Source of the DNA: UBA2136 sp047635695 | GTDB taxonomy: Bacteria; Pseudomonadota; Alphaproteobacteria; UBA2136 | Length of the DNA stretch: 64,000 nt | Direction of reading: 5' to 3' | NCBI GenBank assembly: GCA_047635695.1 | Contig: JBLILN010000002.1 | Span: 1-64,000, forward strand | Shown: positions 51,516-60,747 of the stretch, one piece after another | Numbering within the stretch: position 1 is the first letter of the stretch | How the letters are laid out: every line of letters begins with the position of its first letter | The notes under the pieces: generated by a model | What the model was told of the DNA's origin: nothing | The model's database searches: none | The model's input: the letters and a program-made list of their open reading frames with translations, nothing else | Position numbers and translations under genes: made by a program

Positions 51516-52334
51516 ATGAAGCGTCTTTTAACTTTTTTGGTTATAGCTATTGTGCTTGTTGCTTGTGGTGGGCAGATAAAAAAACCTTTGGTAGAACATA
51601 AAAAACCTACCGTAACAGTACCTGTATCGGAAAATCTTTTTCCACCATTATTAGAAATGCTAACACTGGGTATTGTGAGTGACAAAGAAGACGATATTAA
51701 AGCTGCACGCCAACAGCACTTGCAAGAAAAATATGTTTCAGATGAAAATGATGCACGTGGTGTTTTAAAAAAATCTCTGGGGTTTTTAACTTTAGGTCTT
51801 TTTGGTGGTAAGGAAACAAAAAAACAATATGAAGCACGCTTAAAAATGGAAGCTGAATTAAAAACGACCTTGGTAAGTGACGCAGATGATGAGCGCGGCC
51901 TTGTTGCACATACTTTTAACACGTTAACTTTAGGTGCTTTAGGTCAAAAGGAAACAAAAATTGAACGTTACAATCGACTTGAAAAAGAAGCAAAACTTAA
52001 GGCGCAGTTAGACCAACGTGGACTGGCGATGAAGTCTATCGAAGTTTTTAGTTTTGGTGTTCTTGCACCTAGTAAACCCGACCCTATTTATAGCGAACGT
52101 GCCATTATGCAAGACCCTAAATTGGGTTTACTTGAATATGATGTTTCTACGTATAGTGACGCTGTAAGGCTGTTAGACCGACCGATTAAAATTGTGACGC
52201 ATGTGGATGGTATGAAGGTCGCCATTTTTAAAGTGTATGAAGAAACCTATAAACATATACCTTATATCGGTACGCCACAGCAAGACGTACACCTTCACTT
52301 TAATCAAGATAATTTTTTGGTCAAACCGCAATAA
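51516..52334 (+). CDS. Lipoprotein with about three 45-residue internal repeats, unknown
   Basis: 272 residues from ATG 51516 (AAGG upstream, followed by a lipoprotein signal). Lipobox LVAC with Cys17. From about residue 45 the chain repeats a unit: LTLG, then KE/KETK, then R and EA-LK, then SD-x-D-RG (MLTLGIVSDKEDD, FLTLGLFGGKETKKQ, TLTLGALGQKETKIE, and a partial FSFGVLAP). The C-terminus (about 190-272) is different and has a PIKIVTHVDGMKVAIFKVYEE segment. No family recognised. Probably an outer-membrane-anchored periplasmic protein. Confidence 0.7.
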   Translation: MKRLLTFLVIAIVLVACGGQIKKPLVEHKKPTVTVPVSENLFPPLLEMLTLGIVSDKEDDIKAARQQHLQEKYVSDENDARGVLKKSLGFLTLGLFGGKETKKQYEARLKMEAELKTTLVSDADDERGLVAHTFNTLTLGALGQKETKIERYNRLEKEAKLKAQLDQRGLAMKSIEVFSFGVLAPSKPDPIYSERAIMQDPKLGLLEYDVSTYSDAVRLLDRPIKIVTHVDGMKVAIFKVYEETYKHIPYIGTPQQDVHLHFNQDNFLVKPQ

Positions 52335-52513
52335 CAACCCCTTCAAAATAATATTTTCTAAGCGTTTTGTTGCGTGTTGTTTTTGTATACAGCGCTTAAG
52401 TTCTTTTCAATTTAAAAAACCTTTGTAAATAGCGGGAAAATGTTTCCCTTACTTAGGTATCTGCGTTAACATATTCACTGAATTCTATTAATAAAAAAGT
52501 AAAAGAAAATTTA

Positions 52514-53902
52514 ATGTCACAGTTTGATCTCATTGTTATTGGTGCGGGCCCTGCGGGTTATGTTGCCGCTATTCGTGCTTCACAGCTTGGTTTAAAAACA
52601 GCGCTTGTTGAAAAACGCACAGAGCTTGGTGGTACTTGCCTTAACGTTGGTTGTATTCCTTCTAAAGCGCTTCTTGCATCTTCAGAAAAATATCACGCTG
52701 CAACGCATCATTTTAAAAGTCACGGTATCCTTTTAGGGGATGTTAAGGTTGATATTCCAACCATGATTAAACGTAAAGACGGCGTTGTAAAACAAATGAC
52801 GCAAGGCATTAACTATTTAATGAAGAAAAACAAAGTGACCGTTATTAATGGTTGGGGTACAGTTGCAGGGCCGCATAGTGTGCTGGTTGACGGCAAATAT
52901 ACCTACGAAGGTAAAAATATTTTACTGGCCACAGGGTCGGATGTTATTGAACTCCCTTTTGCTAAGTTTGACGGCAGTAATATTATTGGTTCTACTGAAG
53001 CATTAGAACTAGAGTCTGTACCGAAGCATTTAATTGTTATTGGTGCGGGTGTGATTGGTTTAGAACTAGGGTCTGTTTGGTGCCGCCTTGGTGCAAAAGT
53101 TTCTATCATCGATATTGCAGATAGGCCGCTTGCCGTTATGGACGCTGAAATGGGTAAAGAAGCGCATAAGCTCTTTAAAAAACAGGGTATTAATTTTCAC
53201 TTAGAATCTAAAGTGAAAGAAGTTGTGACGGCAGCCGGTGCCACAAAAGTTTCATTTACCAATAAAAATGGTGAAGTTGAAACACTTGAGGGTGATAAAG
53301 TTCTTGTCGCAGTTGGCCGTAAAGCCAATACAGCTAAGCTTGATCTTGATAAAGTTGGTGTTAAAACCGACGAACGTGGTGTTATTCAAATTAACAACGC
53401 ATATCAAACGTCAGTACCTTCTATTTACGCTGTGGGCGACTGTGTTCCTGGGCCAATGCTTGCACATAAAGGCGAAGAAGAAGGTGTTGCTTGCGTTGAA
53501 ATGCTGGCAGGGCAAAAACCACATGTTAATTATGACTGCATTCCTTCTGTTGTTTATACCGCACCAGAATTTTCAAGTGTTGGTAAAACAGAAGAAGAAT
53601 TAAAAGCAGCAGGTGTTGAATATAATACGGGTAAATTTAGCTATATGGCCAATGGTCGTGCCGTTGCTATGGCTGAAAGCGATGGTTTTGTTAAAATTTT
53701 AGCTGACAAAAAAACGGATAAAATTTTAGGTGTGCATATTATTGGACATCATTCATCTGAGATGATCCACGAAGCTGTTGCTGTTATGGAATTTGGTGGT
53801 AGTGCCGAAGACATTGCACGTATGGTACATGCTCACCCAACCATGAGTGAGGCGACGAAAGAAGCTGCTATGGCGGTGGACGGCCGCGCAATCCATGCTT
53901 AA
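52514..53902 (+). CDS. lpd: Dihydrolipoyl dehydrogenase
   Basis: 462 residues. FAD site IVIGAGPAGYVAAI; redox pair in GGTCLNVGCIPSKALL; NAD site VIGAGVIGLELGSVW; C-terminal HAHPTMSEATKEA carrying the catalytic His-Glu. It reoxidises lipoamide in 2-oxoacid dehydrogenase or glycine cleavage complexes. No E1/E2 genes are adjacent here. Its last eight bases overlap a methyltransferase gene. Confidence 0.97.
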   Translation: MSQFDLIVIGAGPAGYVAAIRASQLGLKTALVEKRTELGGTCLNVGCIPSKALLASSEKYHAATHHFKSHGILLGDVKVDIPTMIKRKDGVVKQMTQGINYLMKKNKVTVINGWGTVAGPHSVLVDGKYTYEGKNILLATGSDVIELPFAKFDGSNIIGSTEALELESVPKHLIVIGAGVIGLELGSVWCRLGAKVSIIDIADRPLAVMDAEMGKEAHKLFKKQGINFHLESKVKEVVTAAGATKVSFTNKNGEVETLEGDKVLVAVGRKANTAKLDLDKVGVKTDERGVIQINNAYQTSVPSIYAVGDCVPGPMLAHKGEEEGVACVEMLAGQKPHVNYDCIPSVVYTAPEFSSVGKTEEELKAAGVEYNTGKFSYMANGRAVAMAESDGFVKILADKKTDKILGVHIIGHHSSEMIHEAVAVMEFGGSAEDIARMVHAHPTMSEATKEAAMAVDGRAIHA

Positions 53903-54650
53903 GTATACCGCTGACGAAATAATACAAATCCTCGCGAATGAAAGTTGGCGAGGATTTGCTTTAGAAAATCTTTTAGAACTCGAAAAAGATATTAAAATAC
54001 ATGTCGATAACGGCTACGATATGATGGGTGAAAATTATGCTCATATATTCGAAGAATTAAGCGCCCCCTCTAAAAAGCAAATTGAAAACTTTGCTATAAG
54101 AGTTAAAGATACTTTCCCCAAAAAGCATCAACTACAAGTTTTAGATGTTGGTGCAGGCCATGGTATGAGAACCGTGCACCTTGCCGCACAAGATAAGGTT
54201 AATTTAAAAGCCATTGAACTATCAGAATATTTTTACGGCAGGCACTTGTTAGAGCTTGAACGTGAAGGTAAACTTCCTTTTGGTTGTGCCATGAAGGGTG
54301 ATATGTGCGACCTGCCCTTTGAAGCGGCAACATTTGACGCTATTTATTGCAATGCTGTGCTCCATCACCAACTTTATTTACCCGGCAAAAATATTGGTAT
54401 TGAAAAAGCCTTTACGGAATTTGCGCGTGTATTGATGAAGGGTGGGCAGCTTTATTTGCTGACGCTATATGGCGAAGATCTGCATATAAGACATGAAAGT
54501 TTTTTTCAGTCACTCAACGAACAAGAAATGACAAAACTTGCACATCGTAATCTTTTTCAAATTGATGAAATGAAGCAAATTGAAGGCAAGGGGCCTTTTG
54601 GTGACCAAACAAGATGGTTGGAAGTTTATTTAACGAAACGCAATATTTAA
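53895..54650 (+). CDS. Class I SAM-dependent methyltransferase, substrate unknown
   Basis: 251 residues from ATG 53895, overlapping the lpd end; an upstream in-frame start would lie wholly inside lpd. SAM motif I VLDVGAGHGMRTVHLA (about 90-105), motif II region AATFDAIYCNAVLHH, motif III LMKGGQLYLLTLYG. The N-terminal 80 residues form an extra helical region. Overlap with lpd suggests co-expression, but no functional link is evident. Confidence 0.8.
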   Translation: MLKYTADEIIQILANESWRGFALENLLELEKDIKIHVDNGYDMMGENYAHIFEELSAPSKKQIENFAIRVKDTFPKKHQLQVLDVGAGHGMRTVHLAAQDKVNLKAIELSEYFYGRHLLELEREGKLPFGCAMKGDMCDLPFEAATFDAIYCNAVLHHQLYLPGKNIGIEKAFTEFARVLMKGGQLYLLTLYGEDLHIRHESFFQSLNEQEMTKLAHRNLFQIDEMKQIEGKGPFGDQTRWLEVYLTKRNI

Positions 54651-54675
54651 TATTTATACTGCATCACAACAAATG

Positions 54676-54706
54676 AAAAAACCCTCAACTTGAGGGCTTT
54701 TTTTTT
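54676..54706. terminator. Bidirectional terminator
   Basis: AAAAAACCCTCA/TGAGGGCTTTTTT with a three-base loop between the methyltransferase and the convergent hydrolase gene. Confidence 0.85.
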
Positions 54707-54714
54707 GTGCGTTC

Positions 54715-55620
54715 TTAAACACGGTTGCGTTCGGTACAGTCTATCATAAAATTTCTAAACACTGTCCCTATGGCTGTGCGCAAAGCGCTCATTACATACG
54801 GGTTAGGGCTTTCAAAATTATGAGGTGCATATTCAATTGTCACATCACTGCTTAAGTTTTTAATGTGCGTTACAAGGTCGTCAGTAAAATGTTTTTTAAC
54901 CACTTGGTCATTACCTGCACGAATAATAGAAGTTTTAGTATTGTTCTTAGCCATGTTGGCATTAGAATTGAAGTTATGATCTAAGATGCCCTCAACTTGT
55001 TCTAAAGTAAGCTCTTTCATCTTATGCACTGACTTTATAAGATCATGCGCTTGGTGTGCCATCGTATTAAAAGGTGTAACAAGTAATTGCGCTTCAATTT
55101 TACGCTGACTCGAAAGGTATGTAATAAGTGAACTCCCCAAGCTTATACCTGCGGCATAAAAGTTTTTCATTTTATGGTGTTTTTTAACATAGTCATAAAC
55201 ACGTACAATATCTGCTTCTAATGCTTTTGCTGAAGGTACCCCCTCGCTGCCACGTGATTTTTGTTTTGTGGTACCATTTTCAATACCGTAACCACGAAAA
55301 TTAACAAGTACCAAATTAAAATAATGCAATAAGCTTTCAGGGATATAATTCCGTGCTTCTTCTACGTTTTGATTTTGCCCCATAGCAAAAATAATAGTAG
55401 GTGAGTTACGCATAATTGATTTGCATAAAACGCCACGTAAAATGGCGTCGGGTTTTTTGTTTTTATCAGAAGGGTTGTCAAAAACAGGTATTTCAATATC
55501 AATACGGTTGTGGAAGGTTTCATCACTGCGCATATCGCAAGCTGGAACTTCGTTTGTTTTGAATATAATCGACGCTTGTCGCCATTGAGACATTTTGAGT
55601 TTAATTTTATTAAGTACCAT
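54715..55620 (-). CDS. Alpha/beta-hydrolase-fold protein
   Basis: 301 residues with GGAGG eight bases before the ATG. No signal peptide. NFRGYGIENG fits the oxyanion region, the nucleophile elbow is GISLGSS, and a late Asp (AGNDQVV) and His (YAPHNFESPN) can complete a triad. Substrate unknown. Its promoter region lies between it and the PQ-loop gene upstream on the same strand. Confidence 0.78.
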   Translation of the reverse strand: MVLNKIKLKMSQWRQASIIFKTNEVPACDMRSDETFHNRIDIEIPVFDNPSDKNKKPDAILRGVLCKSIMRNSPTIIFAMGQNQNVEEARNYIPESLLHYFNLVLVNFRGYGIENGTTKQKSRGSEGVPSAKALEADIVRVYDYVKKHHKMKNFYAAGISLGSSLITYLSSQRKIEAQLLVTPFNTMAHQAHDLIKSVHKMKELTLEQVEGILDHNFNSNANMAKNNTKTSIIRAGNDQVVKKHFTDDLVTHIKNLSSDVTIEYAPHNFESPNPYVMSALRTAIGTVFRNFMIDCTERNRV

Positions 55621-55719
55621 AATAGGTACCTCCGTTGAAGAGTAGGCATACGTTATGTATGTAGACAGGTTAAAGTGCGCTTAAGCACATAAAAAAGTTA
55701 AAGTGTTAATTTTGTATAC

Positions 55720-56049
55720 TTATTTTAATACCATTTTTTTGTTTTGTAAAGAGGTGTCTTGCCTTTGTGTATTAACGCTCTTTCTTTTATGCTGTAATGC
55801 AAGGTAAAGAATGACAGAGCAACATACAAGATTAACTGTCGTTACAAATTTAAGTACAGAATCACTTATAACGTAAAAGGCATAACATGTACTGACAGCC
55901 GAAGTATATGTACAAACTATCCAGCTTTTAATAGAAATACCTACACAGCTATTATTTTTTACAAGTGTTATAATTTGAGGTAAATAGCCAATTATGGCAA
56001 TAATACCGACCATGCTGTACATTATTGTAATAAACTCAGTTGCATTCAT
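55720..56049 (-). CDS. SemiSWEET/PQ-loop-type small transporter-like protein
   Basis: 109 residues from ATG 56049, chosen because AAGGGA is then correctly spaced; an ATG six bases earlier touches it. Three hydrophobic helices; IGYLPQIITLVKNNSCVGISIKSW contains the PQ motif and the S-x-GISxxxW pattern of SemiSWEETs. Such proteins work as dimers and move small solutes, often sugars; the substrate here is unknown. Confidence 0.8.
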   Translation of the reverse strand: MNATEFITIMYSMVGIIAIIGYLPQIITLVKNNSCVGISIKSWIVCTYTSAVSTCYAFYVISDSVLKFVTTVNLVCCSVILYLALQHKRKSVNTQRQDTSLQNKKMVLK

Positions 56050-56106
56050 AGGCATTCCCTTTTATAAATGATCTATATTCTTATAAAGGGCGGTACAAAA
56101 AAATAA

Positions 56107-56775
56107 ATGACACTATTAGAAAAAGTTGTTGGTAAAAAATCAAACAAAATATCTAAAGATGATTTAGCTACATTTTTGGCTGACTATAAAAAGGTGCATA
56201 TTGACCTTGGTACAGGTGACGGCCTCTTTGTTTGGCGCTTAGCGAAAGAGGAAGTTGATACCGCAGTTATTGGTATTGACGCCGCGCGTGAGTCTCTTAA
56301 AGAAGGCAGTGCCCGCGCCGTTAAAAAACCTGCCAGAGGTGGTGCGCCTAATGCCATGTTTTTATGCGCAAATGTTTTAAAGCTTGATGATAGCTTTAAC
56401 AGCACGGCCGACGTTCTTTCAGTCAACTTCCCTTGGGGCACATTATTGCAAGCGGTAAGCATTCCATTTAACGACTTTATTGAAAAAATGGCCGATATTT
56501 TAAAAGAAGGTGCAAGGCTTGATCAACACATCAACATGCATGTTTTTAATGACGAAGAACAACGTATAGCACTTGGCTTACCTGTTTTAGATGAAGATTA
56601 TTTAAAAAAAACACTCTTCCCTGTTTATGAAAAATATGGTTTAAAAGTGCAGGGGCATCATTTTATTCCTGCGGGACAAAAAACAGAAGTTGCCTCTACT
56701 TGGGGTGGCCGTTTAACCAGAAGAAGTAGCCGACCGACATTGGTATTTTCTTGCATTAAAGAAGGTCAAAAATAA
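56107..56775 (+). CDS. KamB/NpmA-like 16S rRNA (A1408-type) methyltransferase homologue
   Basis: 222 residues. SAM motif HIDLGTGDGLFVWRLA (33-39 core), GIDAARESLKE, the block KKPARGGAPNAMF (74-85), FPWGTLL with W110 and STWGGRL with W199. These follow the KamB/NpmA family in order; in NpmA two tryptophans at equivalent places clamp the flipped A1408. KamB/NpmA methylation gives aminoglycoside resistance in known hosts; whether this chromosomal relative has that activity or another decoding-site role is not shown by the sequence. It overlaps rsmI by one base (TAATG), so the two are translationally coupled. Confidence 0.75.
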   Translation: MTLLEKVVGKKSNKISKDDLATFLADYKKVHIDLGTGDGLFVWRLAKEEVDTAVIGIDAARESLKEGSARAVKKPARGGAPNAMFLCANVLKLDDSFNSTADVLSVNFPWGTLLQAVSIPFNDFIEKMADILKEGARLDQHINMHVFNDEEQRIALGLPVLDEDYLKKTLFPVYEKYGLKVQGHHFIPAGQKTEVASTWGGRLTRRSSRPTLVFSCIKEGQK

Positions 56776-57620
56776 TGGAACTCGGTAAACTTTATTTGGT
56801 TGGTGTACCTATTGGTAACTATAACGATATGACCTTTCGTGCTATTGAAACACTGAAAAAAGTAGATGTTGTTGCAGCGGAAGACACTAGAAAAGCCAAA
56901 AAACTTCTCACACATTTTTTAATAAAAGATAAAATCACATTGGCCCATGGTAGCCATAACGAACACAGTAGCGCTAATGGCTTAGTATCACTTTTACAAA
57001 AAGGTCAAAGCATGGCTTATATTAGTGACGCAGGCATGCCAGGTGTTAGTGACCCTGGTTATATGTTGGTACGTGCAGCATTACAAGCCGGCATTGAAGT
57101 CAAAGTTGTGCCTGGTGTAACGGCGGCGGTAACCGCTGTTTCTATTAGCGGTATCCCTTGTGATCGATTTACATTCCAAGGCTTTATTCCACGTAAACAG
57201 GGAGAACGTGAACGTTTTTTGAATAATTTAGAAAAACGAACAGAAACACAAATTTTTTATGAAGCGCCGCACCGTGTGGTTGAAATGGTAGAAGCATTGG
57301 CTAATATATTTCCTGAACGTGCTTGCACTATTGGCCGTGAAATTACAAAGATTCATGAAGAGTTTATACGTGGTACTGTGGCAAGTGTTTTGGAAGATCT
57401 TCAAAACAAAGAAGCTATATTGGGTGAGTTTACAATTATTATGTCTGGCCATAGTGGAGAAGTCGAAATTGACTTTGAAGCGATAGATAAACAAATTATA
57501 GAGTTCTTAAAAGCAGGGGAAAGGGCAAAGGCCATTCGAGATGTCATTGCCAAGGAAACAGGTCTTGCAAAAAGTGAAATTTATACGCGCATTTTAGATG
57601 TTAAAAAGACCTTCTCATAA
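56775..57620 (+). CDS. rsmI: 16S rRNA (cytidine-1402 2'-O) methyltransferase
   Basis: 281 residues. Tetrapyrrole-methylase fold: LYLVGVPIGNYNDMTFRAIE, AAEDTRKAKKLLTHF, AYISDAGMPGVSDPGY, VPGVTAAVTAVSISG and FEGFIPRK-type FQGFIPRKQGERE. C-terminal RsmI domain about 235-281. It modifies the 16S decoding centre at C1402 with RsmH. Paired with the KamB-like gene, whose family acts six nucleotides away at A1408. Confidence 0.95.
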   Translation: MELGKLYLVGVPIGNYNDMTFRAIETLKKVDVVAAEDTRKAKKLLTHFLIKDKITLAHGSHNEHSSANGLVSLLQKGQSMAYISDAGMPGVSDPGYMLVRAALQAGIEVKVVPGVTAAVTAVSISGIPCDRFTFQGFIPRKQGERERFLNNLEKRTETQIFYEAPHRVVEMVEALANIFPERACTIGREITKIHEEFIRGTVASVLEDLQNKEAILGEFTIIMSGHSGEVEIDFEAIDKQIIEFLKAGERAKAIRDVIAKETGLAKSEIYTRILDVKKTFS

Positions 57621-57781
57621 AGGTAATGTGGCGCGTAAAGCTCAATTTTATATAATGTGACAATTATACATATGGGTATTGTTGTGAGTTTTTAACCGTT
57701 CTTGCCTATTTATGCCCCTTATTTTATTATGACGTACATCAAGAGTTGTAAAAAATAATAATAAAAATATCGGAACTTTAA

Positions 57782-58135
57782 ATGCGCACCAGAGCCTCAA
57801 TGGGTAAAATGGTTAATAAGCTCACAAAACGTGAACTGCAAGAATCATTTGCTATTATTGACCGTATCGCTCGTGGATCTAGCCAACCATATACACGTGA
57901 TTTTGTGCCGCAAATTGTTGCTATGAACAATAACCCTGCGCATATTAACACGTTGCCTGCAGTCGCTCAGCATGAAAATGCCTTCCAAATTAAAGAACAA
58001 ACGGCAGATAACGTTATCGTGATGCGCAGTAATAGCCAAAGATCACGTTCAGTAAACGCTAGCCCGATTATTTTCCCTGATGCCTTTTATGAATATTTCG
58101 AAGTTATCGACAACACGCCTTCTAAGGTAGGTTAG
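57782..58135 (+). CDS. Small protein of unknown function
   Basis: 117 residues, no signal or membrane span. Basic N-terminus (MRTRASMGKMVNKLTKREL), a polar middle and an aromatic C-terminal part (FPDAFYEYFEVID). No family recognised. A CGGAAC precedes the ATG weakly. Its gene is followed by a terminator, which supports a real transcript. Confidence 0.5.
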   Translation: MRTRASMGKMVNKLTKRELQESFAIIDRIARGSSQPYTRDFVPQIVAMNNNPAHINTLPAVAQHENAFQIKEQTADNVIVMRSNSQRSRSVNASPIIFPDAFYEYFEVIDNTPSKVG

Positions 58136-58170
58136 TCGAGGGAGGGTCGCTCAATCCTCCCCTGTGGATA

Positions 58171-58199
58171 AAAAAAAGCCCCTATTTATGGGGCTTTTT
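58171..58199. terminator. Bidirectional terminator
   Basis: AGCCCC/GGGGCT with flanking A and T runs. A GGGAGG/CCTCCC hairpin lies just upstream. Confidence 0.82.
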
Positions 58200-58219
58200 A
58201 TTCGATTAAAACAAGTTTG

Positions 58220-58744
58220 TTAAATTGAATGTGAGGCACGTAGTGTCTCCACGTCATTAGAAAGTTTTTCTAATATTGCCATATAACGAATTGTTTTTTT
58301 TGTTTCATTTTTTAAAGCTGCATGTAGTGCCATAACTTTTTCTGATGCTTTATTACTTTTAATTGCGTTTATATAATGTGCTTGTAATTTAAGCATTTTT
58401 TCGACTTGTGGAAGCAATGCGTTATATAATTTATACGCCTTTGCCGGGTTAAAATTTGCATCGTACGATACAAGGTATGCCACGTCGTTATAAAAGTTAT
58501 TAAGTGCGTATTGCTGTGCTTTAACAAAAATATCTGTTTTGGCATCTTTCGCCGATTGACCTTTTAGTATCACATTTATTAAAGAGATAGACCAAAATAT
58601 AGGTGCTCTTTCCTCTTCAATAGAAGGTGCGGTGGTAGTTGATTGAACCATAGTCGCAGGGCCAGGTCTTTTTTCAGTTTCAGCAAAAGTAGAAACACTT
58701 GTAATGCTCATAACACTTGCAATGATTAAAGTTTGAATATTCAT
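58220..58744 (-). CDS. Secreted helical protein, unknown
   Basis: 174 residues. Signal peptide ending STFA (about residue 21). The mature part is mainly helical (about 50-170) with alternating charged and hydrophobic residues, no cysteine, and an IRYMAILEKLSNDVETL end. No family recognised. Own transcription unit. Confidence 0.6.
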   Translation of the reverse strand: MNIQTLIIASVMSITSVSTFAETEKRPGPATMVQSTTTAPSIEEERAPIFWSISLINVILKGQSAKDAKTDIFVKAQQYALNNFYNDVAYLVSYDANFNPAKAYKLYNALLPQVEKMLKLQAHYINAIKSNKASEKVMALHAALKNETKKTIRYMAILEKLSNDVETLRASHSI

Positions 58745-58860
58745 AGGTAAATTTCCTTAGCGTAGAAAACGCTGTTGGTGTAAAAGAATAGGTATATTAA
58801 GTTTGTATATAAATTATAAGTACGCTCTTTAGCAATTACAAGCAGATGGATATATTTCAT

Positions 58861-58888
58861 AAAAAAAGAGCCCACAAGGGGCTCTTTA
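58861..58888 (-). terminator. Terminator of the SpoVR-family gene
   Basis: GAGCCC/GGGCTC stem; on the minus strand it is followed by seven U. Confidence 0.82.
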
Positions 58889-58899
58889 AACGTTCATAA

Positions 58900-60747
58900 C
58901 TATTCGTCAGAACTTCGTTTGCCAAATACGTCGAGTATTCTAGGACAATTAGGCGTTCTTACATCTAATGACGTTAGCTCCACATGGAAGCCTGTGTAAT
59001 CTTCAATCCCGAGAGATCGTGGACCACGCAATAAAACGTTGATGTGTTTCATAACTTCCCTAGCGTTTCTCTCTTCTAGAGGCACACCATCTTCTGCTAA
59101 ATGCTCTAAGCGAAAGACTTGATCACCTAACGGGTCAAAAGCAACCACATTAATGTTAGGTTGACGCGCACTTAAGCTATATTGCTTGCTTAAACTTTGG
59201 CGTATGATTTTAAAGTTTGAAAATTCGGCATCTTTATTGGCACAGCCAATAAGTGAACCAGAAAATTCAATAAACTTCTTACGACTAGAATCATTGATAC
59301 TCATCATTTGAAACTTTTTCGCGATGGCTGGTGATAAAAACTGACGCACAAAATCATCATCACGATGATTTTTCATAACATAGTGAATCGTATCAAGCCA
59401 GTCGGTTTCAAGCAAGCATGTGGCCTTTCCATCTTTGTAAATGGTGGTGTCTTTGAAGGTTTCGGCATATTGATTTTCATCAAAATACTTTTGCTCTTCA
59501 GTAGACTTAGGGCCGTCAGCAGCAAACATAATGTCTAGATACATTTCCCAACCTAAACGATAAACGTTAAAACCACTATAATAGCGGCTATTATAGGCGG
59601 GTTGTGCAACAACACCTGTATGACTTGCAAGGATTTCTATTAATTGACCTTCGGTTAAGTAACCTTTTTTCCGTGCAACATGCGCGAGCGCATAATGCCA
59701 AAATGTTGCCCAGCCTTCATTCATGAGCTGAGTTTGCATTTGTGGATAAAAGTATTGCGAAACTTTACGGGTAATACGCATAATTTCAATCATCCAAGGT
59801 GAGCCTTTAACACGTTCACTAGCTTGCGCAGCAGGGCTTAGTTTTTCTAGACAGTATAGAAGGTTTTCATGACCTCCACTGCTAAAATCTATTGGCTGCT
59901 TTGCTTTGTCGCGTTTACGTTTAAGACGCTCCTTGTTTGATTTTGCGTCAATCGTTGCAAAAAGATGGTTTGTTGTTGTACCGTCGTCATCGGTGTCGTG
60001 CAGTTTTTTCATATGCGCAACATCGTCTGCGCTAATGATAGACGGTGAATGACGGTGATAACGATCAACACCATGGCTTTCAACGGCTTTACAACTTGTG
60101 ATAAACTCATTAACTTCTTGAACGCCAATGCGTTTTTCAGCAGCAGCAACATAATCATAAGCATATTTTAAGTAGCTTTTAATACTGTCGGCAGCGCTCC
60201 AGTCTCTAAACAAGTAATTGCCTTTAAAAAAGCTATTATGTCCATAACAAGCATGGGCAATAACAAGTGCCATCATAGAAGGTTTGTTGTCTTCCATTAA
60301 ATAGCTGATACAAGGGTCTGTGTTTAACACAGTTTCATAGGCAAGGCCCATGTGACCTGCATCATACTTCTTTTTATTGCGCAGATATTCTACCGCGCGG
60401 CTATAATGGTTGTTCCAAGGTGGCATACAAACCGTTGCGTATAAATCTAACATTCTTTTGTTACTTATAACCTGCAACGAGTTTTTGTACGTGTCCAAAT
60501 TATAATACTTGGCTAAGTCACCAAAAACAATGTTCATTTCATGGAGCGATTCAATCGTCCAGTCTTCACCATCTTCAACAAATGGTTTTTTGGCTTCAGG
60601 GTAATCATTACATTTTTCCATTAATAAGGATAAGAAATGATCGTGCTTTTCGCTTACCTGTAAAATAATAGGCGCTTTCATTTTAAATTCTGGTGGCTCT
60701 TCTTCTTGTTGAGCTTTTAGAATGGGGGGGGATTGATTATGATTCAT
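58900..60747 (-). CDS. SpoVR-family protein
   Basis: 615 residues, longer than E. coli YcgB (about 510). HACYGHNSFFKGN, DWSAADSIKSYLKYAYDYVA, MNEGWATFWHYAL and HTGVVAQPAYNSRYYSGFN are strong family signatures. In Bacillus SpoVR acts in spore cortex formation; in proteobacteria it is usually next to yeaG (PrkA kinase) and yeaH, but neither is here. GGAGGT precedes the ATG at good spacing. Codons 6-8 contain an eight-C run, which could slip. Role in a non-sporulating cell is not settled; stress or nutrient response is suggested for the family. Confidence 0.93.
   Translation of the reverse strand: MNHNQSPPILKAQQEEEPPEFKMKAPIILQVSEKHDHFLSLLMEKCNDYPEAKKPFVEDGEDWTIESLHEMNIVFGDLAKYYNLDTYKNSLQVISNKRMLDLYATVCMPPWNNHYSRAVEYLRNKKKYDAGHMGLAYETVLNTDPCISYLMEDNKPSMMALVIAHACYGHNSFFKGNYLFRDWSAADSIKSYLKYAYDYVAAAEKRIGVQEVNEFITSCKAVESHGVDRYHRHSPSIISADDVAHMKKLHDTDDDGTTTNHLFATIDAKSNKERLKRKRDKAKQPIDFSSGGHENLLYCLEKLSPAAQASERVKGSPWMIEIMRITRKVSQYFYPQMQTQLMNEGWATFWHYALAHVARKKGYLTEGQLIEILASHTGVVAQPAYNSRYYSGFNVYRLGWEMYLDIMFAADGPKSTEEQKYFDENQYAETFKDTTIYKDGKATCLLETDWLDTIHYVMKNHRDDDFVRQFLSPAIAKKFQMMSINDSSRKKFIEFSGSLIGCANKDAEFSNFKIIRQSLSKQYSLSARQPNINVVAFDPLGDQVFRLEHLAEDGVPLEERNAREVMKHINVLLRGPRSLGIEDYTGFHVELTSLDVRTPNCPRILDVFGKRSSDE
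60724..60731 (-). repeat. Eight-base homopolymer (C8 on the coding strand) at the 5' end of the SpoVR-family gene
   Basis: The tract covers codons 6-8 (Ser-Pro-Pro). It is the only long G/C homopolymer I noticed in this AT-rich window. Gain or loss of a base would shift the frame; an internal ATG at codon 23 could rescue a shorter product. Confidence 0.85.
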
